A stretch of DNA of 40,906 bases, taken from Deltaproteobacteria bacterium. GTDB lineage: Bacteria > Desulfobacterota > Desulfarculia > Adiutricales > Adiutricaceae. How positions within the stretch are numbered: the stretch's first letter is position 1; every line of letters begins with the position of its first letter. Position numbers and translations under genes: made by a program. Below the pieces are notes generated by a model that worked only from the letters and a program-made list of their open reading frames with translations, did not search any database and was not told where the DNA came from. This document shows, in pieces, positions 25,020-34,000 of the stretch. The stretch is taken from assembly GCA_031265205.1 (NCBI GenBank), contig JAISCZ010000075.1, positions 1-40,906 of the forward strand. The letters are read 5' to 3'.

Positions 25020-25087
25020 CGAAGGGACTTGAACCCATAACCTGCTGATTACAAATCAGCCGCTCGGCCAAATTGAGCTACGCCGGC
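25011..25087 (-). tRNA. tRNA-Thr (anticodon TGT)
   Basis: The 77-nt sequence folds as a tRNA: acceptor GCCGGCG/CGCCGGC, TA at 8-9, D arm GCTC/GAGC, anticodon stem GCTGA/TCAGC with loop TTTGTAA (anticodon TGT, reading ACA), and T loop TTCAAGT. The CCA is encoded. The T stem has one T-T mismatch. It begins only 10 nt after the pnp stop codon on the same strand, so it may be processed from the pnp transcript. Its 3' end is the target of the decayed integrative element. Confidence 0.95.
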
Positions 25088-25097
25088 TCGAAAAGAA

Positions 25098-27194
25098 TTA
25101 GCCGTTTTCCTCTTCCAAAACGGCGCGCCGGGAGAGGCGGATCTTATTGGACTTGTCGATTTCCAGAACCTTCACGACGATAACGTCGCCCTCTTTGACC
25201 GCGTCGCGGACCGCGCGCAGGCGCTCGCGGGCTAGCTGGCTGATGTGGACCAAGCCGTCCACGCCTGGCATAATCTCCACGAAAGCCCCGAAATCCATGA
25301 TCTTCACGACCTTGCCCTCGTAGTTCTTGCCCACGGTGGGGAGGTTGGAGCGGGGATCCGTCCTTTTGCGGATCGCGTCCACGGCGGCGTCGGCCTTTTC
25401 CTGGGTGGGCGCGAAGATGGTGATTTTGCCGCTGTCCTCCACGTCCAGGCGGGTCTCGGTCTCGGCCTGAATGGACTTGATGATCTTGCCGCCGGGCCCA
25501 ATCACGTCCTTGATCTTTTCCGTGGGGATCTCGATGACCACCATCTTCGGGGCGTAGGGGGAGAGAACGGTCCGGGGAGCGGAAAGGCACTTGGCCATGC
25601 GGTCCAGGATATGGAGCCGGCCTTCCTTGGCCTGTTTGAGGGCCTGTTCCATGATCGCGGCGGTCACGCCCTGGATTTTGATGTCCATCTGGACCGCCGT
25701 CACGCCCTCGCGGGTGCCGGCCACTTTAAAGTCCATGTCCCCCAGGTGGTCCTCGTCGCCGAGAATATCGGTTAAGATGGCCACTTTCTCGTCGGAGAGG
25801 ATGAGTCCCATGGCCACGCCGGCCACGGCGTCCTTGAGGGGAACGCCCGCGTCCATGAGGGAGAGGGAGGCGGCGCAGACCGTCGCCATGGAGGAGGAGC
25901 CGTTGGACTCCATGATCTCCGAGACCACCCTGATGGTGTAAGGAAATTTCTCGCTCGAGGGCATGACCGCGCGGATGGCGCGCTCGGCCAGGGCCCCGTG
26001 GCCGATCTCGCGGCGGCCCGGGCTGGAGAGCCGTTTGACTTCCCCGGTGCAGTAGGGCGGGAAATTGTAGTTGAGCATAAAGGTTTTGGTGGTGTCCCCA
26101 ATCAGGGACTCGAGCCTCTGCTCGTCGAAGCTGGACCCCAAGGTCGCCACCCCCAGGCTCTGGGTCTCGCCCCGGGTAAAGATGGCCGAGCCGTGAGCCC
26201 GGGGCAGAAAGCCCACCTCGCAGTCAATGGGCCGCACCTGGGTAAAGGAGCGCCCGTCGATGCGCCTCTCCTCTTTGAGGATCATGTCGCGGAGGATCTG
26301 GGCCTCCAGCTCCTTGAAGGCCTCGGAGATATCGGTCCGCTCCGGGGGGAGATCCGCGCCGAGGTCAGCCTTGATCTCCTCCTTGAGGGCGCCGAGCTTT
26401 TTCTGGCGTTCCGCCTTTTCCGGGGTGACGAGGGCCGCGAGGGTCTTCTCGCGGTACTTTTCCCCGACCGCGCGCTTAAGGTTCTCGTCGCGGACGACTT
26501 CCTTCGGGGCGCGCTTTTCCTTGCCCGCCGCCTTCTGGAGTTCCAGCTGGAGCTTTAAAAGGGGCTGGACGGCGTCCTTGGCGAGGAAAATAGCCTTTAA
26601 GATTTCCTCTTCCGGGGCCTCTTTGGCCCCGCCTTCCACCATGACCACCGCGTCCTTGGAGGAGACGACGATGAGGGAGATGTCGGCGAGGGCCACCTGG
26701 GCCTGGGTGGGGGCGACAATCAGCTCGCCGTCGACCCGGCAGACCCGCGCGCCCGCGATGGGCCCCTGGAAGGGAATGTCCGAAAGGGTGAGGGCCGTGG
26801 AAGCCGCCAGAACGGCCAGCATGTCAGGGTCGTATTTATCGTCCACCGACAGGGCCTGACAGATGACCTGGGTCTCAAAGGTCCAGGCCTTGGTGATGAG
26901 AGGCCGCACGGGCCTGTCGATGACGCGGGCGGTTAAAGTCTCCTTTTCCGAGCCCCTTCCCAGCTCCCGGCGGAAATAATTGCCGGGGATTCTTCCCACC
27001 GCGTACAGTCTTTCCTGATAATCCACCGTCAAGGGCAAAAAATCCAAGCCGTCCCGCGTGTCCTGGGAGGCCTGGGCGGTGGCCAAGACTACCGTTTCCC
27101 CCATGGTCACCACCGCCGCGCCGGCGGCCTGTTTCGCGAGCTTTCCGGTCTCGATGGACAGGCGCGCGTCTCCGAATTTGGTTTCAACTAACAT
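25098..27194 (-). CDS. pnp: Polynucleotide phosphorylase
   Basis: The 698-residue product has the full PNPase layout. The first RNase PH domain contains GETVVLATAQAS and GRIPGNYFRRE. A helical linker and a second RNase PH domain follow (DGRSFTQVRPIDCEVGFLPRAHGSAIFTRGETQ, GDTTKTFMLNYNFPPYCTGE, DILGDEDHLGDMDFKVAGT). A KH domain with IGPGGKII lies at about 555-610, and a C-terminal S1 domain has GKVVKIMDFGAFVEIMPGVDGLVHIS. The enzyme degrades RNA 3' to 5' phosphorolytically and is part of degradosome-like assemblies. The ATG at 27194 has GAAGGAG 5 nt upstream. It lies downstream of rpsO, as in many bacteria, with an unusually repeat-rich 400-bp gap. Confidence 0.98.
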   Translation of the reverse strand: MLVETKFGDARLSIETGKLAKQAAGAAVVTMGETVVLATAQASQDTRDGLDFLPLTVDYQERLYAVGRIPGNYFRRELGRGSEKETLTARVIDRPVRPLITKAWTFETQVICQALSVDDKYDPDMLAVLAASTALTLSDIPFQGPIAGARVCRVDGELIVAPTQAQVALADISLIVVSSKDAVVMVEGGAKEAPEEEILKAIFLAKDAVQPLLKLQLELQKAAGKEKRAPKEVVRDENLKRAVGEKYREKTLAALVTPEKAERQKKLGALKEEIKADLGADLPPERTDISEAFKELEAQILRDMILKEERRIDGRSFTQVRPIDCEVGFLPRAHGSAIFTRGETQSLGVATLGSSFDEQRLESLIGDTTKTFMLNYNFPPYCTGEVKRLSSPGRREIGHGALAERAIRAVMPSSEKFPYTIRVVSEIMESNGSSSMATVCAASLSLMDAGVPLKDAVAGVAMGLILSDEKVAILTDILGDEDHLGDMDFKVAGTREGVTAVQMDIKIQGVTAAIMEQALKQAKEGRLHILDRMAKCLSAPRTVLSPYAPKMVVIEIPTEKIKDVIGPGGKIIKSIQAETETRLDVEDSGKITIFAPTQEKADAAVDAIRKRTDPRSNLPTVGKNYEGKVVKIMDFGAFVEIMPGVDGLVHISQLARERLRAVRDAVKEGDVIVVKVLEIDKSNKIRLSRRAVLEEENG

Positions 27195-27239
27195 GCTGAC
27201 TCCTTCATTAATCTATACTCCCCTCGCCATTGCCTGTTC

Positions 27240-27259
27240 GGCCCCCCGAGGGGGCCCCT
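27240..27259 (-). promoter_or_regulatory. Stable hairpin in the pnp leader
   Basis: The minus strand can form a GGCCCCC/GGGGGCC stem with a very short loop about 45 nt upstream of the pnp start. Its place matches the leader hairpin that RNase III cuts during pnp autoregulation in enteric bacteria. Read on the plus strand it is followed by TTTTT and could instead block antisense transcription. Confidence 0.4.
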
Positions 27260-27362
27260 TTTTCGCCAAAAAGGAAGGGATATCCCCCGCGCGCGCGCTT
27301 AAAATAACGCGCCCCGCGCGGGCGATTTCTGGCGAAACGTCCCACAAAAAAATAATCCTAAG

Positions 27363-27518
27363 GGCCAATTTCGTAAATTAATCCTCGGGGGCCAATCCGT
27401 AAACTTATCCTCGGGGGCCAATCCGCAAACTTATCCTCGGGGGCCAATCCGTAAACTTATCCTCGGGGGCCGGTCCGTAAATTTATCCTCGGGGCCGGTC
27501 CGTAAATTTATTCGCTGA
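27363..27518. repeat. Six-copy 26-bp tandem repeat between rpsO and pnp
   Basis: About six units of GGCCAATCCGTAAACTTATC plus CTCGGG follow without spacers. The right-hand units change to GGCCGGTCCGTAAATTTATC. They lie in the transcribed spacer of the rpsO-pnp pair, so they would be present in the mRNA. Confidence 0.9.
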
Positions 27519-27595
27519 GGCCAAACCGTCCCCGCGGGGCGCGCCTCCGGCGGCGCGCCAAGATCTTTGACGCGCGCGTAAGCGCGCGAGCCGGT

Positions 27596-27865
27596 TTATT
27601 TGCGCAAGCCCAGCCGACCGATAAGAGCCCGGTAGCGGGCGACGTCCGTCTTTTTGAGGTAGGCTAAAAGTCTCCGGCGCTGCCCCACGAGCTTTAAAAG
27701 GCCCCGGCGGGAGCAGTGGTCCTTGTGATGCGTCTTAAAGTGCTCGGTTAAGTTGACGACCCGCTCGGTTAAGAGGGCCACCTGGACCTCGCAAGATCCC
27801 GTGTCCGACTCGTGGCGGCGAAAGTCCGCGACTAACTCGACTGTTTTTTCCGTGGTGATGGACAT
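27596..27865 (-). CDS. rpsO: 30S ribosomal protein S15
   Basis: The 89-residue product has the usual S15 length and motifs: [42 protein letters not shown], followed by [32 protein letters not shown]15 binds 16S rRNA early in small-subunit assembly. AGGAG lies 6 nt upstream of the ATG. It is 56 nt after truB and precedes pnp, the standard order. Confidence 0.98.
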   Translation of the reverse strand: MSITTEKTVELVADFRRHESDTGSCEVQVALLTERVVNLTEHFKTHHKDHCSRRGLLKLVGQRRRLLAYLKKTDVARYRALIGRLGLRK

Positions 27866-27921
27866 AAATTACTCCTGCCTCAAGTTACGGCGCCGCGCGC
27901 CGAAAGAGATGGGAAAAACGC

Positions 27922-29031
27922 TTATCCAAGGGCGTTTTCCGCGAAAACCCGTTTCGGCCGCAAGAATGGCCGCGCGGGCGACAAGGCGTCTTTCCCCCCG
28001 GGGGAGGTAAGGCGCGCGTCGGGGCCGCCGCTTTGGCGGTAGCCCACTTCGGCGAGGGCGACAAGAACTCCCGCGTCGTCGACAATTTTAACGACGCCCT
28101 GGGGAAGGGCCCGGCCCGGCTCCCCGAGCGCGATCCGCTCCGGCCGCGGAAACTGGCCGGGGCCGGGAAGGACAAGCGCGTCCGCCGCGACCGCGAGGCC
28201 CTTTGTTATCCGCGCGAGATCTTCGGCCGGAAGCGTGATCTCCGGAATCCGGGGCAAAAGGGCGCGCGGGGCGATGAGCCGCGCCAGAAACTCTTCCTTC
28301 GTGGCCGTGGGGCTCAAAGCGTCCTCGACCTTAAAGTCCCCCACGGAAAGCCGCCGCAGGGAAAGAGCCACTCCCCCCGCGAGACCCAAGGCCTCGCCCA
28401 ACTCCTGGGCGAGGGAACGGATATAATACCCGGAGGAGACGGTCACGCGCAAGGCCAAAAAGGGAGGGCGGTATATTTCCAGCTCGCTTTCGAAAAGCGT
28501 GGCCCGGCGCTTGGGCAAGAGGAAATCCTCCCCGCGGCGGGCCCGGTCGTAAGAGCGGACTCCCCCCACTTTAATCGCCGAAAAATTCGGGGGCCGCTGC
28601 TCCCTTTCGCCCATAAAGGAGTCCAGGGCCGCGCGCGCCTTTTCCTCGTCGGGAAAGGAGGCGAGAAGCGCCGGGGGGAGAGAGGCCGCGAGCCCCTCGC
28701 TCTGGAAGAGACCAAGCGCTCCCTCCCATTCCGCTCCGTCCTCCACCGCGCCGGTCGCGTCGAAGGTGCTGGTTTTAAGCCCCAAAAGAAAGACGGCCCG
28801 ATAGCTTTTGCGGTCCCCGACCAGATAATCGGCGAGCTTGGTGGCTTTCCCCAAAAGGACGGCCAAAAGCCCGGTGGCCATGGGGTCCAAAGTCCCCAGA
28901 TGGCCGATTTCCCTTTGCCCGAAGGTTTTCCGCAAAGAGCGGATAACGTTGAAGCTCGTGGGTCCCTGGGGCTTGTCCACCAGGACCGCGCCGGAAATTA
29001 TGGGGCCAGGGTCTCGCTTGAAATGGGCCAA
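27922..29031 (-). CDS. truB: tRNA pseudouridine-55 synthase
   Basis: The 369-residue product has the TruB signatures: VLVDKPQGPTSFNVIRSLR, the catalytic-Asp motif GHLGTLDPMATGLLAVLLG, KSYRAVFLLGLKTSTFDATG, and the YYIRSLAQELGEALGLAG region. It makes pseudouridine 55 in the T loop of tRNAs. A longer than usual C-terminal part (PUA-like region, then a Pro/Gly/Lys-rich tail) is present. The start is TTG at 29031, just after the TAA of nrnA, with GGAAG about 5 nt upstream; no ATG fits better. The tight packing suggests co-translation with nrnA. Confidence 0.95.
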   Translation of the reverse strand: MAHFKRDPGPIISGAVLVDKPQGPTSFNVIRSLRKTFGQREIGHLGTLDPMATGLLAVLLGKATKLADYLVGDRKSYRAVFLLGLKTSTFDATGAVEDGAEWEGALGLFQSEGLAASLPPALLASFPDEEKARAALDSFMGEREQRPPNFSAIKVGGVRSYDRARRGEDFLLPKRRATLFESELEIYRPPFLALRVTVSSGYYIRSLAQELGEALGLAGGVALSLRRLSVGDFKVEDALSPTATKEEFLARLIAPRALLPRIPEITLPAEDLARITKGLAVAADALVLPGPGQFPRPERIALGEPGRALPQGVVKIVDDAGVLVALAEVGYRQSGGPDARLTSPGGKDALSPARPFLRPKRVFAENALG

Positions 29032-29032
29032 G

Positions 29033-30112
29033 TTAACTTCCGTCCTTCCGCGTTTCCGCCGTCTCCACCGTCTCCATTGTCTCCAGGGCCTCCAGAAAAC
29101 GGCTGAGGGCCAAGGCGACGTCCGGGCTGTTTTCGGTATAGGCCGCCGCCTGGGAGTGGCCGCCTCCCCCGAAACGGGTGGCCACGGCGCGCGCCGAATA
29201 GGGCCGTCGGCTCCTCAGGCTCACCTTCGTCCGCCCGCGCCCGTCGCATTTGACTAAGGCCGCCAGTTTCACGCCCTTAAGGGCCCGGGCGTAGTCGATA
29301 AAGCCCTCGGCCTCGGCTAAGGCCGCCCCGCTCTCCCGAAGCATCGCCTCGGTCAGAACCATGGTGGCGACCTCGCCTCCCCGATGGAGTTCCATGCTCG
29401 CGAGGCAGAGGCCCAAAAGCCGGGTTTTGGCCAAGGACCAGCCCTGTTTGAGGCGCGCGTGCGTCTCTTCCAGGCTTCCCCCCAGGGAAACGAGAAAGCT
29501 CGCCTCCGCCAGCGCCGCGGCGCTGGCGTTGGCCTGGGTGAAAAAACCAGTGTCCGAGCAGATCGCCGCGAGCAGGGCCTGGACAATGGGGGGGGTAAAG
29601 GCCACGTTCAGGTCCTGGAGCAGCCGGCAGACGATCTCCCCGGCGCTGGAGGCCTCGCGGTCGTGGAAGAAATCCAGGGCCTGGCGCAGTTCCCCGTCCA
29701 AAACGTGATGGTCTATCACCAGATGGGGCGGGAAGGGAGGAAGCGGCCGCGGGAGTTCCTCCCACGCCCTTTCCGGGCCGTGGCAGTCCACGTAGACAAG
29801 CAGATCGAATTCCCCCAAAGCGAGCGGGGACGGGATGTCGACGACGAAATCCAAGCCCTCGAGCAAATAGGCGATATTATGGGCGTAGAAGCCGCTGACG
29901 CCCACGCTGGCCTCTTTCCCCAAGGCGCGCAGCGCGAGCCCCAAGGCCACGGCGCTCCCCAAGGCGTCCCCGTCGGGGTTATGGTGCCCCAAAATCAGAA
30001 TCCTCTTCCCGTTCAAGAGGCGCTCGATAAAGCGCGGCGTGGCCCGCGACGGGCCCGACGCGCCCTGGCGCGGGAGATGGCTCTGGGATTTCGTCTCGCT
30101 TGAATCGCGCAT
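29033..30112 (-). CDS. nrnA: DHH-family oligoribonuclease/pAp phosphatase
   Basis: The 359-residue product has the DHH phosphoesterase motifs GHHNPDGDALGSAVAL, VDCHG, and VIDHHV, then SSAGEIVCRLL. A C-terminal DHHA1 domain carries RSRRPYSARAVATRFGGGGHSQAAA. NrnA-type enzymes hydrolyse short RNA fragments and pAp to mononucleotides, a fitting neighbour for pnp. The ATG at 30112 lies 4 nt after the rbfA stop; frames extending into rbfA are rejected. The N-terminus has about 28 extra residues rich in Ser/Gln/Arg before the domain starts (RFIERLLNGKRILILGHHN). The ribosome-binding site is weak, as expected for coupled translation. Confidence 0.93.
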   Translation of the reverse strand: MRDSSETKSQSHLPRQGASGPSRATPRFIERLLNGKRILILGHHNPDGDALGSAVALGLALRALGKEASVGVSGFYAHNIAYLLEGLDFVVDIPSPLALGEFDLLVYVDCHGPERAWEELPRPLPPFPPHLVIDHHVLDGELRQALDFFHDREASSAGEIVCRLLQDLNVAFTPPIVQALLAAICSDTGFFTQANASAAALAEASFLVSLGGSLEETHARLKQGWSLAKTRLLGLCLASMELHRGGEVATMVLTEAMLRESGAALAEAEGFIDYARALKGVKLAALVKCDGRGRTKVSLRSRRPYSARAVATRFGGGGHSQAAAYTENSPDVALALSRFLEALETMETVETAETRKDGS

Positions 30113-30116
30113 GGGC

Positions 30117-30674
30117 TCACGCTTTGGCCAGAGGCGCGCCCTGGGGCGCGCCTCTGGAACTCGCGTCGCCTTCCGGGCCGCCGCTCGCGGGTCCCACGCG
30201 ATCCGTCTCGCCCTCTTCCGGGCCGTCGCTATTTGGATCGCCGCTATCCGGAGCGCCCTCTTCCGCGCCGTCGCTATCATGAGCGCCCGCTTCCGCGCCG
30301 TCGCTATCCAGCTCGCCGCTTTCCCAGGAGCCCTCGGCCTTCGCGGAATTAATCAGCTCCATGACTTTTTGGGCGTATTCGGGATTTTTGTCGTAAACGA
30401 ACCTTAAATCCGGAACGTAGCGCAGGGGCAATTCCTGGCCGATTAAGGCCCGCAGATACTTTTTGGCCTTTTGGAGGGCGGCCTCGGCGCCCGCGCGGGC
30501 CTCGTCGTCCCCCAAAACGCTAAAAAAGAGCGTGACCTTCCGCGTGTCCGCGGAGGCCTTGGCCCGGGTGACGGTCACCAGCTTCAGCCGGGGGTCGTCA
30601 ATCTTGGTCACGAAGAGGGTGGCCACGAATTCCTGTATCTGTTTTCCCAACTGATCCCGACGGCGACTGTTCAT
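30117..30674 (-). CDS. rbfA: 30S ribosome-binding factor A with acidic tail
   Basis: The first about 115 residues are a standard RbfA KH-like domain: RRRDQLGKQIQEFVATLFV, DPRLKLVTVTRAKASADTRKVTLFFSV, and LRYVPDLRFVYDKN. RbfA binds the immature 30S subunit and assists 16S rRNA maturation. The last about 70 residues are an unusual acidic Asp/Glu/Gly/Ser-rich tail made of repeats like DSDGAEAG, DSDGAEEG and NSDGPEEG; this is not part of the core family. It starts at ATG 30674, 15 nt after ylxP. The paired acidic tails on RbfA and NusA are notable. Confidence 0.94.
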   Translation of the reverse strand: MNSRRRDQLGKQIQEFVATLFVTKIDDPRLKLVTVTRAKASADTRKVTLFFSVLGDDEARAGAEAALQKAKKYLRALIGQELPLRYVPDLRFVYDKNPEYAQKVMELINSAKAEGSWESGELDSDGAEAGAHDSDGAEEGAPDSGDPNSDGPEEGETDRVGPASGGPEGDASSRGAPQGAPLAKA

Positions 30675-30689
30675 GACTTAATTAATTCT

Positions 30690-30980
30690 TCAATCCATAA
30701 TCGCGCACTGTTTGCGCGAGGAACGGACCACGGCGTCCGCGTTGTCCTCCACGAAGTTTAAAAGCCTCTCGAGGACCGATTCCAGGACCCTGCCGTCCGA
30801 GCCGCAGACGCTAAAGCCAATGAGGCCCACCCGGGGGTTGTCGCAGAGAGCGACTTCCGCCGCGGAAACGTTGAACTTGGCCTTGACCCGGCCCATGACG
30901 CTTTTAAGGACCCTTCTTTTGTCCTTCAGGCTTTGGTTGCCGGGCATGTCGAGCGTTACTTCCAAAAAGCCGATCACCAT
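30690..30980 (-). CDS. ylxP: DUF503/YlxP family protein
   Basis: The 96-residue product fits DUF503: MVIGFLEVTLDMPGNQSLKDKRRVLKSVMGRVKAKFNVSAAEVA, then VGLIGFSVCGSDGRVLESVLERLLNFVED. The family is small, ferredoxin-like in predicted fold, and is nearly always found between infB and rbfA, suggesting a part in ribosome maturation. AAAGGA lies about 9 nt before the ATG. Function is inferred from context. Confidence 0.92.
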   Translation of the reverse strand: MVIGFLEVTLDMPGNQSLKDKRRVLKSVMGRVKAKFNVSAAEVALCDNPRVGLIGFSVCGSDGRVLESVLERLLNFVEDNADAVVRSSRKQCAIMD

Positions 30981-31063
30981 AAAGCGGCGTCCTTTCGCGC
31001 GCGCGCTTTTCCCCCAGAAGGCGCGCCTTTTGGGGGAAAAGGCGACGCGCGCCTCTCGGGAAT

Positions 31064-34000
31064 TTACTCCGCCGGGGGCTTTTCCGCTTCCAGTTTGGCC
31101 TTCTCGGCGGCCCTTTCCACGGCCTGGTTAATCAGCTCGACCGTGGCCGCGGTCTCTTCCACCTGGTAGCACTCGATCCGGTCGCCGACCTCGGCGGCCC
31201 CGTAGTTCTCGAGCCCGACGCCGCACTCGTAGCCCTCGAGGACCTCGCGGACGTCGTTCTTCTCGCGCTTAAGGGTGCCCACCTTGCCGTCGTAGACGGT
31301 GGCGCCGCCCCGGATCAGCCGCGCGCGGGCGCCGCGGGTAATCTTGCCTTCCACGACCGAGGAGCCGGCCACCTGGCCCACCTTGGAGACCGTAAAGATA
31401 GCCCGCACCTCGGCCACGCCCAAGATCTTCTCGCTCTTGACGGGATCCAGGAGCCCGGCCATGGCCTCCTTGATGTCGTCGAGGAGCTTGTAGATCACGT
31501 CGTAGTAACGGACCTGGACCTCCTCGGCCTCGGCCAGATCCTGGACCCTCCCGGTGGAGGGCTTGACCCCAAAGCAGATAATCAGCGCCTTGGAGGCCGA
31601 AGCCAGCATAATGTCGGTCTCGCTCACCGCGCCGGTCGCCCCGTGGAGGACGGTAATCTTGATCTCCGGGGTGGAGAGCTTGCCGAGCGCCTCGCCGATG
31701 GCCTCCAGGGAACCCTGGACGTCGGCCTTGAGGATCAGGTTGAGGCCCTTGACGGCCCCGGCCTTGATGTGATCGAAGAGGTTTTCCAAAGTGAGCTTGG
31801 AACTCTTGACCAGGATGTTTTCCCGCTGCTTGGACAGACGGTGCTGGCTCACCTGGCGGGCCTGTTTCTCGTCGTCGAGGACGATAAACTCGTCCCCGGC
31901 CTGGGGGACCCCGGAGATCCCCTGGATCTCCACCGGGCTGGAGGGCTCCGCGTTTTCCACGCGCCGCCCCTCGTCGTCGATGAGGGCCCTGATTTTCCCG
32001 TAATGCACCCCGCAGACGTAGGAGTCGCCCTGCTTTAAAGTGCCCTCGCCCACCAGGACCGTGGCGACGGCCCCCCGGCCCTTGTCCAGGCGCGCCTCGA
32101 TGACGCGGCCCCGGGCCGGGCCGTCCAGGCGGGTTTCGAGGTTCAGCATGTCGGCCTGCAGGAGGATCATCTCCAGAAGCTCGCTCACGCCCTGGCCCGT
32201 TTTGGCGGAAATGTCGCAGAAAACCGTGTCCCCGCCCCAGGATTCCTGGACGAGGCCGATCTCCATCATCTGCCGCCGGATGCGCTCGGGATCCGCCCCG
32301 GGCTTGTCGACCTTGTTGACCGCCACCACGATGGGCACCTTGGCGGCCCGGGCGTGGTCCGCGGCCTCCCGCGTCTGGGGCATGACCCCGTCGTCCGCGG
32401 CGACGATGAGGATGACCAGATCCGTCACCTGGGCCCCGCGCGAGCGCATGGAGGTAAAGGCCTCGTGGCCCGGGGTGTCCAGGAAGGTGATGTAGCGCTC
32501 CCCCACGCGCACGTGGTAAGCGCCGATGTGCTGGGTAATGCCCCCGGCCTCGCCCTCCTGAATCTTGGACTCGCGGATAAAGTCCAAAAGCGAGGTTTTG
32601 CCGTGATCCACGTGGCCCATGATGGTGACCACCGGGGAGCGGACGATCCTCCGGTAGTCTTCCTTGTCCTCGACCTCGGCGATGAAATCGCCCTCGTCAA
32701 AGGCGCTCTTCTCGACTTCGTAGTCGAATTCCGCGGCCACCAGGGAGGCCGTGTCGAAGTCCAGGGACTGGTTGACCCCGGCCATCACGCCCAGGGCCAT
32801 GAGCTTTTTGATGATGTCCCCCACCTTCAGGGAAAGCCGCCGGGCGAGCTCGGCCACGGTGATGGCCTCGTCCACCTTGATGCGCCTCTTGATGGCCTTG
32901 GGGGTCGTGAGCTCGGGCTTCAGATGGTTCTTTTTGCTCGCCTTGGAGCGTTTGACGCGGGAGCGCTCCCAGGCCCCGTCGGCGTAGAGGTCGGTGCGTT
33001 CCACCACCTCCCGCCTCTTGTTGGCGCGGGCCTGGCTCTCGTCGCCCGCGAAGTCGTGGCCGTGGGCGCCTTTTTTCTTTTTGGCGTCGCCGCGCTTGCG
33101 GCTCTCGTCGGCGGGCGGCAGCTTAACTTCCGAGCGACCGTCGGGGCGCATGGTCCCCGGCTCAATGCGCTGGCCCGGGGTCCTGGGGGGCCCCCCGAAC
33201 TTGCCGTCGCCGAGACCGCGCCCGCGCGGGGCGAGGGCGGGCTCGTTGGGTTTGGCGCGCCACACGCTGCGGGTGCCCACCACCTTGGCGGGCTCAAAAG
33301 AGCCGTCGCCTTCCTGGCCTTTGGCCCTTTCGTTGATGAGTTCCCGGGTAACCTTTTGGCCCGGAGCGCGACCGGGGAACGGCCTTAAGGGCGTCGCCGT
33401 GGCGGCGGGGCTTAGGGAAGGGCCACCCGGCGCGCCGTCGGCCGCGGGGGGATTGGCGCCTTCGGGCGCCGCGCCTTGGGGACGCGGCGCGAAGCCCGGC
33501 GCCGAGCTTTCCGGCGCGACGGGGGCCGGCGCGACGGGGGCCGGCGCCGGGGCCGGGGCCGGGGCCGGGGCCGGCACGAGGGTAATCCGGGCGTCCGTCC
33601 CCTCCGGCGCGTCCGCGCTCGCGGGAGCGACCGGCGCGGAATCCGGGCTCGGGGGAATCTCGCCCTCGGCGGGCGCGGCGGGGGGCGCGGCGAGTTCTGG
33701 GGTCGCGGGGGACGCGAGCGCGGGGGCCGGGGCCGCCTCGCCTTCGGCGGGCGGAAGCGGGGACGTCTCGCCTTCGGCGGGGACGAGAGGGAGGGCCTCG
33801 CCCTCGGCGGGCGCGGCTTTTTTCTCGGTCTTGGAAGGCTTCCGGGGCGAGGGTATCTGGGGTTTGGCCTCCCACAGGCGGGGAGGCTCCCCCGAGACGG
33901 GGGGCGCGGGGGCCTGGGGCTGGAGCTTTAAAAAGTCGGGAACGGGCTTGCGATCGACCGCCTCTTTGGGGGGGCGGCCCCGGGCGCCGCTCTCGCGCTC

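Larger units (their letters stand above)
27195..27595. other. rpsO-pnp intergenic region
   Basis: About 400 bp with no gene. It holds a hairpin near the pnp start (27240-27259), six 26-bp repeats (27363-27518) and GC-rich inverted sequences just after rpsO (27540-27590). In many bacteria this region carries the processing and autoregulation site of pnp. Confidence 0.7.
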
